NCBI RefSeq assembly: GCF_002797415.1
Contig: NZ_KZ454944.1
Span: forward strand, 3,428,665-3,492,664
From: Bacillus alkalisoli
GTDB taxonomy: Bacteria; Bacillota; Bacilli; Bacillales; Bacillaceae_I
Length of the DNA: 64,000 bases
Direction of reading: 5' to 3'
Of the stretch, positions 53,433 through 63,975 are shown piece by piece; within the stretch, counting starts at the first letter, position 1; each line of letters opens with the position of its first letter. Below the pieces are notes generated by a model. That model saw nothing but the letters and a program-made list of their open reading frames with translations, ran no database searches and was not told the origin of the DNA. Both the position numbers and the translations under genes were made by a program.

Positions 53433-55699
53433 GATGTCTTATCCCCCTTGTTCATGACCTGAAAACCAGATGCCTCTACTTGAAACCCTTCTGTCACAAA
53501 CGGTTGATCCGTATAGTTGACAATGATAGATACTCCGTTTGAGTAGGTCACTTCCACTACACCTTTTTGGTGAACATAACGACTTTCAATCGTAGCACCT
53601 TCCACTTGACCAAGACTTTCCTGAACAAGTTCATACTGTCTTACAATTTCACTTTCCCATACAGAAAATTGTGACGTATATAAATCTCTTGAAGGTGTAT
53701 TCATCAATAAATGAGATGGTTCCGTTGTTAAATAGAACGATGGGTTTGCACCATATTCTATCATTCTTAACACTTCTTCATCCCTATTAAAGTGGAAGTT
53801 TGAAAACGGAGCGTAATATGGTACATATCCCTTTAATACAATTTGCAAAAACGGAACCGTATCCGTTACAAAACTAAAATTAGAAGAATACATTGGAATA
53901 TCGTAGTAACGCCCTGTCTCTGACCATAAATAATCATTCGGCTTATATAAAGATAAAGGCCCAAGCTCTTCTGATAATAATTGATGCATTTCTGTATAGA
54001 CAGTTACATTGTCGGAACGATTCGTTGTTCTTCTAGAATTGAAATCAGAAAATAACATGCTAGCTGTTGAATCAATTGCTATGTTAGAAATACCTAGTTT
54101 TTCGTATTCTTTCATGTCGTTTTGTGCCATTTCAAGAGAAACTGACGGACTTAATAAATAGTAGTCTCTGTCATACCTTTTAAATTGCATCGTTTCTCCA
54201 TTTATTTTTCTAGCTACATCCGTGCTTCCAGAATAACCAGAAGCCCCTCTAAACGCCTTTGTATAATCTGTGTAGAAAGAAAGATCAATTTCTTTTCCTT
54301 CTAAAGTGTTAATAGCATCTTCAAAGTCAGAAGTACTACCTAATTTCTTTTCGATTGGGAACTTTTTCGGTAAGGTACCAGTTAACCCACCTTTTGACCA
54401 TCCACGATAAACAACATTCATTTTATCTACATTTTGTTGTTGAAGCTTATCGATATATGTTGGCAAGTCATTAATACTAGTCATTTCAACAATGGTATCC
54501 CATATTAATCCTTTTTTCACTTCGCCGCCTAAAAATTCTAATCGTACATCCGCACGGTCTTCATTTTTCGCGAGCTTTCCAGATTCGACTAAATAGTCTT
54601 GATAGTATTTAGCCATTCCTACATAATCAGCATCCTCGTCCGCTAAAAATGCAATTCTTTGTTGAATATCGAACTGATTTCTTTCATTTTGATACGTTCT
54701 ATAACCGCTCATACTTCTACTAGTTGGTTGGAAGTATTGGTAACGATAATGATACTCAGAATAAATCCAGTTGAAATCTGTCGATACACCAGCTGGATAT
54801 GCGACAAGTTCGCTATTAAAGCTTCCGCTTTCAATAATCGTGAATAATCCATGTTGTTTTGCCCCGTGTACGAGTCCAAATACTGGCATCGAAATTTTTT
54901 CTGGTGGGCTTATATCATTGTTTGGGTCAGAGACTACTTGAGAATAGCCTTCATCTTTTCCGTAAACAAATGCTTGATAAGGTGAATTAGCACTTGTACG
55001 TTCACCAAATCTCATTAAGGCTCCACTACCATCCGGGATAAACATGTATCCATCTATTGTTTTGGATTCGACTGCTCCTAAGAACGGGTAAAGACGCATA
55101 GATACTAACTTCACTTTTCCGTCTTCGGTTAGTTTTTCCTCAGGAACATAAACCACAATGGAATCTTCTTCTAATGTAACTTGTAATTGAAAAGCAATAC
55201 CTGCATTTTTATATTCAATATCTGCCGTAAAGCCATTCTCTATATATTGCATATTAGGCTTAATGTTGTTGGAGATAAGGTCTTCGCTCGCTTCCTTATT
55301 TTTATCATCTACGTACGTAATGGTCACAGCAGAATTCGCCATATTTCTCCATCTTGTATTTAAACGATAATCTCCATCTTCCTCTAAACCTGAGTTCCAA
55401 ACATAGCCAGTTCTTTGATCCATTATTTTCAAAGCTAGAGAATCAGGATGAACATATAGTGCTAATGTTGAATTTTGAGCAACCTGTTCAAAGCCATCCA
55501 TGCTTGTTTCTACTTCAATAGGAGAAACATCTCTCTCTGGCTTTGTAAACTGATTGGAGGAATATCGGAACGTCTGTTTAGAAAGCTCCTCTTGTACTTC
55601 CGTCACTTCTGTTTCTGGTTCTTCATTAGATAAGGACGTCGCAATAACTTGTATTGGGAATATCAGAACAATTAGTAGCAATATCCATTTCTTAGACAC
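53429..55699 (-). CDS. DUF5696 exported protein, possibly an unrecognised glycosidase
   Basis: A 756-residue protein with an N-terminal signal peptide (about 1-21) and a short acidic linker. Residues about 50-260 are beta-rich (sandwich-like, with the block RYLNTRWRNMANSAVTITY-like). About 340-650 look like a TIM barrel with conserved acids: SFYTDYTKAFRGASGYSG, AIDSTASMLFSDFNSRR and YAPFSNFHFNRDEEVLRM. The layout recalls GH101/GH36-like glycosidases, but that is inference; no activity of DUF5696 is known to me. It overlaps the YIP1-type gene by 8 bases and the MalF-like gene by 4 bases, so it is firmly inside the importer operon. It acts outside the cell. Confidence 0.75.
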   Translation of the reverse strand: MSKKWILLLIVLIFPIQVIATSLSNEEPETEVTEVQEELSKQTFRYSSNQFTKPERDVSPIEVETSMDGFEQVAQNSTLALYVHPDSLALKIMDQRTGYVWNSGLEEDGDYRLNTRWRNMANSAVTITYVDDKNKEASEDLISNNIKPNMQYIENGFTADIEYKNAGIAFQLQVTLEEDSIVVYVPEEKLTEDGKVKLVSMRLYPFLGAVESKTIDGYMFIPDGSGALMRFGERTSANSPYQAFVYGKDEGYSQVVSDPNNDISPPEKISMPVFGLVHGAKQHGLFTIIESGSFNSELVAYPAGVSTDFNWIYSEYHYRYQYFQPTSRSMSGYRTYQNERNQFDIQQRIAFLADEDADYVGMAKYYQDYLVESGKLAKNEDRADVRLEFLGGEVKKGLIWDTIVEMTSINDLPTYIDKLQQQNVDKMNVVYRGWSKGGLTGTLPKKFPIEKKLGSTSDFEDAINTLEGKEIDLSFYTDYTKAFRGASGYSGSTDVARKINGETMQFKRYDRDYYLLSPSVSLEMAQNDMKEYEKLGISNIAIDSTASMLFSDFNSRRTTNRSDNVTVYTEMHQLLSEELGPLSLYKPNDYLWSETGRYYDIPMYSSNFSFVTDTVPFLQIVLKGYVPYYAPFSNFHFNRDEEVLRMIEYGANPSFYLTTEPSHLLMNTPSRDLYTSQFSVWESEIVRQYELVQESLGQVEGATIESRYVHQKGVVEVTYSNGVSIIVNYTDQPFVTEGFQVEASGFQVMNKGDKTS

Positions 55700-57713
55700 G
55701 AAGAATCACCTCCTGAATGATCGATAGTACAAAGTCATAAACTTGGTCAAGTAAAACATAGATTACAAAGAATACAAGAACGATTATTAGCATCGTAAAA
55801 ATTGTTACAAGTATATTACGGATCGTCTCGAAGAACGTAAAATTATGAATCTCTTGAATCATTATGAATAGTATAATCGCAGACCATACCGTAATAATCT
55901 GCATGGAGAACGTGTAAATAAACGATTCGTTTATTGTTAATGCATTGGACACGATGGCAATTGGGACTAAGAATAAAATAACTGGAACTAAGGAATAAAT
56001 GGTTCCAATATAAATATCTTTAAATCTCCCTTCTCCATCTGTTATCGTACTAACTAAATAGTTAGCAGTGATAAATAAGAAGATAGGAACAAACAGTGTA
56101 CCTATTTCCATAAATAGATTAATGTCGACTAGACTTCTATTGGAGAATAAGAAACCAGTCCAATAGATCTTCATTAAGTATTCTATAAATAAAATAATGT
56201 ATAGAATCGTTGCAGCTAAAACCGAGACCTTATTCGCCCTCTTTATATAGTAGAAACTATCAATTGGATGTTTCATAAACTTAAGGATGAATAAAAGCTC
56301 CGATATTAGCTTTTGGTTTTTCACTTTTGTTAAAATGTCTTTCGCCGGTTGAAGGATGCCTTTCTTCTTATCGACAAATTTCACAGCAGACCATAAAATA
56401 AATAGCCCTACAAGTAGTAAAAAAACTTTACTTAAATTTTGTTGCATCCAGCTTTGACGAATTTCCCAATACGCGTCTGAATAGCCAACTTTATTTTCTG
56501 CTAATCTAAATTCTTCTAATGCCTCATCGTATTGTTGTTGTTTATAGAAGGCTTGGCCCATTGCAGTATGCGCTAAGCCAAAGGATGAGTTCAAATTTAA
56601 TATTTCTGTCCAATTATCTTGGCTTTCCACATAAAAACCTTCTGCATATAAAGCGAGACCTTCATGTAGCTTTGCCGTAAAATCGGTTGGCTCAAAAATC
56701 TGAACCGTACCTTTTTCTTTATCTGCAATATATAATCTACCTAGGTTATCCACCTCTATACTAGTAGGCTGCATGAAAAGACCATTACGATTCGTTTCAT
56801 CTTCTCTCCCACCAAATATAAATAGTAGATTTCCGAATCGATCATATTCATAAATTTTTCCATCATTACCGATTGTATAAATGTTTCCGATATGACCAAT
56901 CGTAAGATCACGTAAGTTGCTAACTTCTGTAATAGCAGAAGGTAACATATTGGATCCAGCGATATTTAACTTTCGAATTACTTCCCAGTCTGTACCAGAA
57001 GTGATTGTATAAATTAATCCTTTTTCATCAATCGTGATGTTCGTAGGTGCAGGAGGAACCTTCATGAATAAATTTGCTTTTTGATTTTGTGTTGTAATTA
57101 AATCTTGCAAGAATGTTAAAAGTGATGGACGAGAGTTATTTACTCCGTAAAACCCTAGGAACGAACCATCTTGATTTATTTGAATGATACCGTTCGTCGA
57201 TCCTTCACTAATAATGTAAATATTTCCGCGTAAATCTACAGAAACTTTTTGAGGTTTAAAAGTTGTCCTCTTTCCGAATAAAGGAGAGTCAGGACGCCCG
57301 TATTCCATAACGAGCTCCCCACTTTCTGAAAATCGAAACACTTTTTCGGCCGCATAATCGGCTACATACACATCATTCTCATGATTTACAAACACGCCTA
57401 AAGGCTGCTGAAGGATTCCTTCACCAAATTTCAATAATTCATTTCCTTGTTCATCAAACTTTGTTACGGATTGTGTACCAGAATCAGCAATGTATATATA
57501 GTCATTTTCATCGATAAAGACATGTTCTGGAGATACAATCTCTGCATCATTTTCAAATATTCCGATTGGAACATATGCTGTTTGCGTTTCGATAACATTT
57601 CCATCAGCCGATAAAGTTTCTGTCTTATACGGAACAGAACCGGCTGCAGAGGAATGTATGGGAAACAAACCTATTAACAGAAGGCAAAACACCACGATGA
57701 ACGTTTTCCTCAT
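55692..57713 (-). CDS. NHL-TPR-YIP1 membrane protein
   Basis: I start at ATG 57,713 (MRKTFIVVFCLLL), 6-9 bases after AGGAGGAAGGG; 673 residues. After a signal peptide come about six NHL beta-propeller blades (residues about 55-350; repeated 'DENDYIYIADSGTQSVTKFDEQGNELLKFG', 'VNHENDVYVADYAAEKVFRF'), a TPR-like helical pair (about 370-410: FGLAHTAMGQAFYKQQQYDEALEEFRLAEN), a membrane helix, a basic cytoplasmic loop, and a C-terminal YIP1-like domain of five helices. The propeller would face outside and may bind polysaccharide or scaffold the importer; this is inference. It lies between the two permease pairs. Confidence 0.8.
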   Translation of the reverse strand: MRKTFIVVFCLLLIGLFPIHSSAAGSVPYKTETLSADGNVIETQTAYVPIGIFENDAEIVSPEHVFIDENDYIYIADSGTQSVTKFDEQGNELLKFGEGILQQPLGVFVNHENDVYVADYAAEKVFRFSESGELVMEYGRPDSPLFGKRTTFKPQKVSVDLRGNIYIISEGSTNGIIQINQDGSFLGFYGVNNSRPSLLTFLQDLITTQNQKANLFMKVPPAPTNITIDEKGLIYTITSGTDWEVIRKLNIAGSNMLPSAITEVSNLRDLTIGHIGNIYTIGNDGKIYEYDRFGNLLFIFGGREDETNRNGLFMQPTSIEVDNLGRLYIADKEKGTVQIFEPTDFTAKLHEGLALYAEGFYVESQDNWTEILNLNSSFGLAHTAMGQAFYKQQQYDEALEEFRLAENKVGYSDAYWEIRQSWMQQNLSKVFLLLVGLFILWSAVKFVDKKKGILQPAKDILTKVKNQKLISELLFILKFMKHPIDSFYYIKRANKVSVLAATILYIILFIEYLMKIYWTGFLFSNRSLVDINLFMEIGTLFVPIFLFITANYLVSTITDGEGRFKDIYIGTIYSLVPVILFLVPIAIVSNALTINESFIYTFSMQIITVWSAIILFIMIQEIHNFTFFETIRNILVTIFTMLIIVLVFFVIYVLLDQVYDFVLSIIQEVILRV

Positions 57714-57730
57714 TTCCCTTCCTCCTAACA

Positions 57731-58606
57731 TTACTTAATACCTGAATGTGCCATTGTGTTCATTACCTTACTTTGTAAGAAAATGAAAATAACTAAGTTC
57801 GGAATAAACATGATTAACGATGCCGCAGCTGACATCCCTTGACCTGCTACAGAGTTACCAGTATCTGATGCTAATGTTGACATAAAGAAGGCAAATGTCT
57901 TTAAGTTTTCATCATTAACGTATAGGACAGATGTTTCTGCGTTATTCCAAACCATTTGGAATGAAAGAATCGCAATGGTCGCAATCGCAGGTTTTACTAA
58001 AGGTACGATAATGGTGGCGAATATACGGAAATCGGAAGCGCCATCCATTTGAGCTGCCTCTATTAATTCATTTGGTATTTGATCAATAAATTGCTTCACT
58101 AAGAAGAGGCCTACTGGCATTGCAAGTAAAGGAAAAATGTGAACAAAAAATGTATCAAGTAAGCCAACCTCTTCAATTAATAAATAACGTGGTATTCCTA
58201 CTGCAGCTGGCACAAACATTAAAGCAAGTGTATTTATTTCAAAGATTGTCTTCTTTAATTTAAATCTTTTTTTAGAAAGAACATAACCTGCCATCGTACT
58301 AATTAAAACTGTAAGGAAAACTACTACTGAAGTTACTACAATACTATTAAACAAGTATCTCGATATCGGAACACCTGTTGCATTTGTAAGTGAAAACAAA
58401 TCAGCAAAGTTTTGCATTGTCGGTTTTTCTGCAAAAAACCTTGGTGGATAAGCAAATAACTCATCTAAAGGTTTAAATGCGTGAGATATGATAAAGATTA
58501 TTGGTAAAACCATAAATATCGCTAAAGGAATAAGAAAAAGATAAAATTTCAATTGACTTCGATGATATTTATCTGGATTTAACTTCGTCCCATGAAATGA
58601 AGACAT
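57731..58606 (-). CDS. CUT1 sugar ABC permease, MalG-like (pair B)
   Basis: A 291-residue protein with six membrane segments and EAA loop [21 protein letters not shown]. It differs clearly from the pair A MalG-like gene, so this is a second importer and not a recent copy. Neighbours: MalF-like pair B upstream (47 bases), YIP1-type gene downstream. Confidence 0.9.
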   Translation of the reverse strand: MSSFHGTKLNPDKYHRSQLKFYLFLIPLAIFMVLPIIFIISHAFKPLDELFAYPPRFFAEKPTMQNFADLFSLTNATGVPISRYLFNSIVVTSVVVFLTVLISTMAGYVLSKKRFKLKKTIFEINTLALMFVPAAVGIPRYLLIEEVGLLDTFFVHIFPLLAMPVGLFLVKQFIDQIPNELIEAAQMDGASDFRIFATIIVPLVKPAIATIAILSFQMVWNNAETSVLYVNDENLKTFAFFMSTLASDTGNSVAGQGMSAAASLIMFIPNLVIFIFLQSKVMNTMAHSGIK

Positions 58607-58653
58607 ACTCAGCTCCTCCTAATAAAGAAATTGGATGACATATAGATAATGGA

Positions 58654-59541
58654 TTAGTCTTTTTCTGAAAATAACTTACTGGCAATTTTCGCAAAAAAGT
58701 AAATAAATAGTAATAACAATACAGAAATTGCCGCAGCATATCCCATTTCATAACGAATAAAACCAAAGTCTTCTAAATGGTTAACCATAAGTTGTCCGGA
58801 ATATTGCGGAGTAGGGTTCGCTCCTGATAATTCAACCCCGATTGCTCCAGCTTGGAATGTTCCAACAATTGCCATTACGGCGCCGAAGAACATTTGCGGT
58901 TTCATCGAGGGAATCGTGATATAGATGATTTCCTGGAATCGATTACTTATTCCATCGATATAACCAGCCTCAAATACTTCCTTGTTAATATTTAAGACTC
59001 CAGATAGCATCGCTAAAAATCCAACACCCATGCTTCCCCATAAAGTTACCACAATCATAATTGTCATAAGATGTTCTGGTGATTGAAGGAATTGAATAGG
59101 TTCATAGATCATACCCATTCTAATTAAAAGGTTATTTAAGTATCCAAATTCGTCACCACTAAAAATGATTTTCCACACCACTCCCATGGCAACACCAGCT
59201 GTCATGGAAGGGGAGAAAATTATTAAGGCAAGAATGGTTCTTGGTAGCTTTGGAATTTGTGCCAGTGTCCAAGCTAGGATAAAGGCAAGAATGTATCCTC
59301 CTGGTCCTACTATAAATGCAAATATCAATGTATTAGGTAGTACGTATTGCATAAAGATATGGTCTTGCGTTAATAAATTGACATAGTTTAAAAATCCTAC
59401 AAACGTTGGCATTTGGATTGCGTTAAAGTACGTAAACGATAATGCAATGGCCACTACTACTGGGATAATAATAAACGTAAAAAACAGAATCATATAAGGG
59501 GCCAGAAATATGGATGTACTTAAATGCTGATTATTTTTCAT
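58654..59541 (-). CDS. CUT1 sugar ABC permease, MalF-like (pair B)
   Basis: A 295-residue protein with six membrane segments and the EAA-type loop [22 protein letters not shown] (Gly for the second Ala). It overlaps the large solute-binding protein gene by 11 bases, tying that protein to pair B. Confidence 0.9.
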   Translation of the reverse strand: MKNNQHLSTSIFLAPYMILFFTFIIIPVVVAIALSFTYFNAIQMPTFVGFLNYVNLLTQDHIFMQYVLPNTLIFAFIVGPGGYILAFILAWTLAQIPKLPRTILALIIFSPSMTAGVAMGVVWKIIFSGDEFGYLNNLLIRMGMIYEPIQFLQSPEHLMTIMIVVTLWGSMGVGFLAMLSGVLNINKEVFEAGYIDGISNRFQEIIYITIPSMKPQMFFGAVMAIVGTFQAGAIGVELSGANPTPQYSGQLMVNHLEDFGFIRYEMGYAAAISVLLLLFIYFFAKIASKLFSEKD

Positions 59542-62467
59542 TATCTGTTCCTAGCCACCTTTCCACTTTCTCAATCGTTGGAATCGTATATGGTTTGACC
59601 ACTTTCCCATTTTCCATATAACCAAATTCCTCTAACTTACGTCTCATTTCTCGATCAATCGTAATTACAGAGTCATCCACTGCGGAGCGAATATTTTCTC
59701 CATCGAAGACAACCTTGTTCCATACATTACTTATTTCACGTTCTACCATATAAGAGTACGGTGTTTTCGGTACTTCTCTTAAATGTTCCCATTGTTCTAA
59801 TATCGTAGCTTTAAACTCGTCTGGCCAAGGTAATCTGTTAAATGCATGTAAATTCGCTGTGTTCCACATATACTCTGGACCGTAAAGTGTTTGTAAGCTT
59901 CTTGCATACTCAACTTGAGTCTCTGTAGACATCCACCACTTCAATACTTCCCAAGCTTCTTCTTTTAAGTCACCTTCAAAAATCATAGAAGCTTGAGCGG
60001 AACCAGTCGCCCATCTAGCTACTGAGCCGTCTTCCTGTTTTACTCCAGGGTGAAGGGAAATATCCCACCAACCAGAAATTTCAGGCGCTGCTGCTGTTAG
60101 CTGAACATACTCCGAAAATGTTCCAATACCAATTGGCAATGTGGAATATCTAAAGTGATTATAGAAGTTCGGAACTTGTAATGGTGTACTATAAATCGTA
60201 TTTAACTCTGTCATGAATTGTATTCCACGTAACGCTTCTTCACTGTCAATCAAAGTGCCAATTCCATCTTCTTTGTATAAATCTCCACCAAATTGATAAA
60301 TATATGGTGCTGTTGTTTGGAATGGTTTGAAGGCTACTGCACCAGCTATTGGTGTATAGTAGTTCAGTCCGTAGCGTTGAAGCTCTGGTAGAATACTAAC
60401 AACGTCATCCCACGTATCTGGAACAGGTATATTTAAAGAATCTAAAATATCTTTTCGGTAAAACTGGACGAAGAAATCCTGTGTTTCTGGAAGAGCATAT
60501 ACCGAATCTTCTACGATTAGCGGTAAGAAAGCTCCAGGTGAAAACTGCTGTCCTACAGTTGCAAACTCATCAAACTGCCTTAAATCAACAGCTGCTCCAC
60601 GAATTGCTAATTCATAAGGTAGCCAGTTACTTATACCTAATGCTAAGTCAGGCTGGCTATTCGCAGCACTTGCAAGAATAAGTTTATTTTCACTAGGCAT
60701 TAATGAAAGTTTTACTTTAATTCCTGTCTCTGGCGTGAATTTTTGATCTAACATATGTTGAAGAAGGTCTACGAATTGCCTTGGACGGTTCACCCAAACT
60801 TCTACTGTTCCTTCTTCTACATTAGAAACTGCCATGTTATCTTGCGTGAAAGAATAGTAGAAATTCACGATAGAATCTTTCGCTCTAGCAAAAAAGCTTG
60901 CATTCGCTTTAGGTAACTCTTCTTCCCCATGTACATATATACGATCTAATAAAAGTGGCTGCTTTTGTAAGTCAATCATTAGATTTCCTAATAATTGTGC
61001 AGCTGAATTAGACCCTTCAGAAAGTTCCGACAGTCGGAACGGAATTTCATCTGGTTTATTTGCCAAAGCTTTTAGCTTGTCCACACTTATTCTTAATGAA
61101 ACACTCTCTGTAGATTCCTTACCTCCACTAATTTCATTTAAATAAGTTCTTTCTTGTTCTAAAAGGTCTGCCCATTCTAATAATGATTCTTCAATTCCCG
61201 GAATGTATTCACTAATATTCCAATCTCTATTTTGATCGAGCTGATTACCAGTTAACTTTCGAATGGAAAGTGATAGTTGTTCGATACCTTTCATGATGTC
61301 TTCTACTGTAAAAATAACTCTTCCAAAAGGAGAAGCATCTGCCTTTAACGTAAGTGTGTTCGTCCCCTTATTCAAATAGAATTTATAAGGTTCGCCAGAT
61401 TCATCACTAAACGTTTCGTTGTACCATTTTTTGCTGTTATCAAATCGATACTGTTCTACCTCTTGGAAAGGAATAGTTCCGTTCACAAGAAGAGTTCGGA
61501 ATACGGGTGCTCCCGTTTGTTTATTTTGAAATGCTTTAAAAGAAAGATGATAATACCCCTCTTCTTCTGCATTAATTTCCCAAGTCACTGTATCCCCTGA
61601 AACACTCCAAGATTCACCACCAAATGAGTTTAGGAGAGATCGTTTCGTATCGTATGGATATACGGAGATACTATTTACTGCAAAAGGTCGTATATAAGAA
61701 CTGTTTTTCTTTAAAGGATGTTCCGCCTCTATTGTGTAAAGTGTAGACACAACATCTTGATTTGATTCACCAATATATTCTTGATAAGTTGGTACTTGCT
61801 TTAGTGAAGTGATATAAGCATTTCCTACTAACATTTCACCTTTAAGATTCGATAAGGAAATTGTATTTTTCCCTGCTTCTAAATAAAACTTAAGCGGTCG
61901 TGCATGAAAATGTTTAGCATCTGTCGCTTTCATTTGATACCAGCGTTCAATAGGTTTTTGGTTTGGTACTATTTCATTGTTATAACGATCAAGTTCAAAT
62001 TTATTTACTTCATTTTCCCAATCAACAGGAAAAACAATACGTCTACTTTCAAAATATGGAAATTCCCCATTTACTTTAATTGCACCTTCTATTGGCATAA
62101 TTAAATCACCAAGCGGATAATAATCGAATCCGATTTCATATAACCCAGATTGATTGACTTCCACTTCAAAACTTACGGTTTGTTCATTATCCCAATAGAC
62201 TACACTATTATTGTAGCCATAGCTTTTTGCTGCTTGTACTAGCTGAAGTTCATCTATATTTTCAAATGAAATAGGAGAGATAGCACGCTCAAAAAGAGCA
62301 GTGCTACCTAGATTATTATTCTCCCATTCGTTGAGGACAAGACGATAATGAGGCTCTATTAATTGTTCGGTCGATTGCTCGATTAGATCCCCAGTCTCAG
62401 CATGAATAGTTGTATGTGGCATCAATAAAAGTAAAAGTAACGACCCTAATAAAGCCTTATATTTCAT
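59531..62467 (-). CDS. Giant solute-binding protein with carbohydrate-binding-type N-terminal half
   Basis: ATG 62,467 ([15 protein letters not shown]) after GAGGGAGG gives 978 residues. A signal peptide (about 1-24, no lipobox) leads to two beta-sandwich units (about 45-210 and 215-390: [35 protein letters not shown]) like CBMs, then a helical linker (about 395-490), and a family 1 solute-binding domain from about 540 to the end ([63 protein letters not shown]). CUT1 binding proteins are usually 400-450 residues, so the N-terminal 500 residues are an addition. It may hold long glucan chains at the wall. Gene overlap pairs it with permeases B. Confidence 0.82.
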   Translation of the reverse strand: MKYKALLGSLLLLLLMPHTTIHAETGDLIEQSTEQLIEPHYRLVLNEWENNNLGSTALFERAISPISFENIDELQLVQAAKSYGYNNSVVYWDNEQTVSFEVEVNQSGLYEIGFDYYPLGDLIMPIEGAIKVNGEFPYFESRRIVFPVDWENEVNKFELDRYNNEIVPNQKPIERWYQMKATDAKHFHARPLKFYLEAGKNTISLSNLKGEMLVGNAYITSLKQVPTYQEYIGESNQDVVSTLYTIEAEHPLKKNSSYIRPFAVNSISVYPYDTKRSLLNSFGGESWSVSGDTVTWEINAEEEGYYHLSFKAFQNKQTGAPVFRTLLVNGTIPFQEVEQYRFDNSKKWYNETFSDESGEPYKFYLNKGTNTLTLKADASPFGRVIFTVEDIMKGIEQLSLSIRKLTGNQLDQNRDWNISEYIPGIEESLLEWADLLEQERTYLNEISGGKESTESVSLRISVDKLKALANKPDEIPFRLSELSEGSNSAAQLLGNLMIDLQKQPLLLDRIYVHGEEELPKANASFFARAKDSIVNFYYSFTQDNMAVSNVEEGTVEVWVNRPRQFVDLLQHMLDQKFTPETGIKVKLSLMPSENKLILASAANSQPDLALGISNWLPYELAIRGAAVDLRQFDEFATVGQQFSPGAFLPLIVEDSVYALPETQDFFVQFYRKDILDSLNIPVPDTWDDVVSILPELQRYGLNYYTPIAGAVAFKPFQTTAPYIYQFGGDLYKEDGIGTLIDSEEALRGIQFMTELNTIYSTPLQVPNFYNHFRYSTLPIGIGTFSEYVQLTAAAPEISGWWDISLHPGVKQEDGSVARWATGSAQASMIFEGDLKEEAWEVLKWWMSTETQVEYARSLQTLYGPEYMWNTANLHAFNRLPWPDEFKATILEQWEHLREVPKTPYSYMVEREISNVWNKVVFDGENIRSAVDDSVITIDREMRRKLEEFGYMENGKVVKPYTIPTIEKVERWLGTDNEK

Positions 62468-62497
62468 GTCTGTACCTCCCTCAACTTTCATAAAACA

Positions 62498-63889
62498 CTA
62501 ATTTAGTGCGTCAGCACCTTCTTGTAACTTTTGGTTCGCTAAATCGTTTAATTGAGAAATGTAATCTTCAATTTTCACTTCTCCTCTTACACTTGCATCA
62601 ATTAACTGCCCGATACTTGCATTTGGAATTTCTGCATTTAACTGCACACCTGTTGGTGCATTCCAACGTGCATCAATATAACCAGGTACAATTTTCGGTA
62701 AGTTAGCAACACCGTTATCGATGTAATTGTAAGCTTCTAAAATCCCAGGTACATCTAATCTTGAAAAGAATTCATCTAATACTTCTTGGTCTGTAGAAAT
62801 TGGTAAGTTGTTTATTTTCTCTCCATTTGCATCTGCAACTGCTAAACGCTTCATGAATCCTTCTTTACCATAAGTCATGTATTTCGTGAAAAGGTAAGCT
62901 TCTTCCGCATGCTTTGTAGATTTAGAAATTCCCATGAAGTCATTTACTACTACCGTTCTTCCACCAGGGATACCAACAAAGTCCCAGTTAAAGTCAGATT
63001 GCTCAGCCATCCAACCGATTGACCAACTTCCATCGAAGAAGAAACCAACATTACCTTGATTCCATACTTCTGTTGCATTTTCACCATTGAAGTTTGCTTT
63101 TTGTGCATCTGATAACCCTTCATCCCATACATAGTTGTTAGAAACGATACTATTCGCAAAGTTAATTCCACGAATAAATTCATTGCTGTTTAAGTTAACT
63201 TGACCATCGTTGAATGTGTAAATTCCCATGTTATCATTTGCAGCAGCTGGATACCATTCAATAATGGAGAATGGTTGGTTTAAACCAATAACCCCATTAG
63301 AAATATCAGTAACACTACGAATTGCATCAGAAAACTCATCAATGGACATTCCGTATTCTGGAGCATCTAGGTTTTGTCTATCGTAAAGATCTTTGTTCAC
63401 ATAGTAGCCTAAGAAATGCTGTCCAGATGGAAGCGCGATTACTTTATCATCATGGTATAATACATCTTTAACGGATTCAGAGATACTATCAAAATCAGCG
63501 TCACCCGCAACGATTTCACTTAAGTCATATAACCACTCGTTTTGGATTGCTACAGGAATATCTGCTATTTCAAATACATCTGGAAGATTTCCAGCACTTG
63601 CAGCAGTTGCTAAAGAGTCATTCCAAGGATCTGCGATTGATTCATCAATTTCAATTTTGATATGTGGATAATCTTCCATAAAAGCTTGAATCATTTGTCT
63701 TTCTAAGTTGTTATCTTCTTCCGTACCAAATCTCCAGCTTGCAACTTTAAGCGTTACTTCTTCCTTACTGTCTGTTACGTTGTCGTTTTTATTTTTGTCT
63801 GTTGTGGAATTATCTGTATTGTTTGATGAACATCCCACAATAAACGCAGTTAGAAATAAAACTGTGATTAATAAAGTTAACTTTTTCAT
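62498..63889 (-). CDS. Extracellular solute-binding lipoprotein (sugar, CUT1)
   Basis: A 463-residue protein with signal peptide and lipobox FIVGC (Cys20), a Ser/Thr/Asn-rich linker, then a family 1 sugar-binding fold: FMEDYPHIKIEIDESIADPW, NLPDVFEIADIPVAIQNEWL, GNVGFFFDGSWSIGWM. It lies first in the operon, 30 bases before the giant binding protein. Length and place match the sophoro-oligosaccharide-binding protein of the Listeria locus (Lin1841), but I cannot align them here. With two binding proteins and two permease pairs, it may serve pair A. RBS AAAGGGG before the ATG. Confidence 0.88.
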   Translation of the reverse strand: MKKLTLLITVLFLTAFIVGCSSNNTDNSTTDKNKNDNVTDSKEEVTLKVASWRFGTEEDNNLERQMIQAFMEDYPHIKIEIDESIADPWNDSLATAASAGNLPDVFEIADIPVAIQNEWLYDLSEIVAGDADFDSISESVKDVLYHDDKVIALPSGQHFLGYYVNKDLYDRQNLDAPEYGMSIDEFSDAIRSVTDISNGVIGLNQPFSIIEWYPAAANDNMGIYTFNDGQVNLNSNEFIRGINFANSIVSNNYVWDEGLSDAQKANFNGENATEVWNQGNVGFFFDGSWSIGWMAEQSDFNWDFVGIPGGRTVVVNDFMGISKSTKHAEEAYLFTKYMTYGKEGFMKRLAVADANGEKINNLPISTDQEVLDEFFSRLDVPGILEAYNYIDNGVANLPKIVPGYIDARWNAPTGVQLNAEIPNASIGQLIDASVRGEVKIEDYISQLNDLANQKLQEGADALN

Positions 63890-63959
63890 CTGAAAATCCC
63901 CTTTTCATTTAATATTTATTATTAACCTACTGGCTAACAATTGAGTCAAAGGCCAAGTT

Positions 63960-63975
63960 GTTCAAAAGTTTCAAC
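63960..63975. promoter_or_regulatory. Degenerate LacI-type box upstream of the transport operon
   Basis: GTTCAAAAGTTTCAAC (reverse GTTGAAACTTTTGAAC) shares one half-site with the perfect box. It lies 70 bases before the first operon gene at the right edge. Confidence 0.4.
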
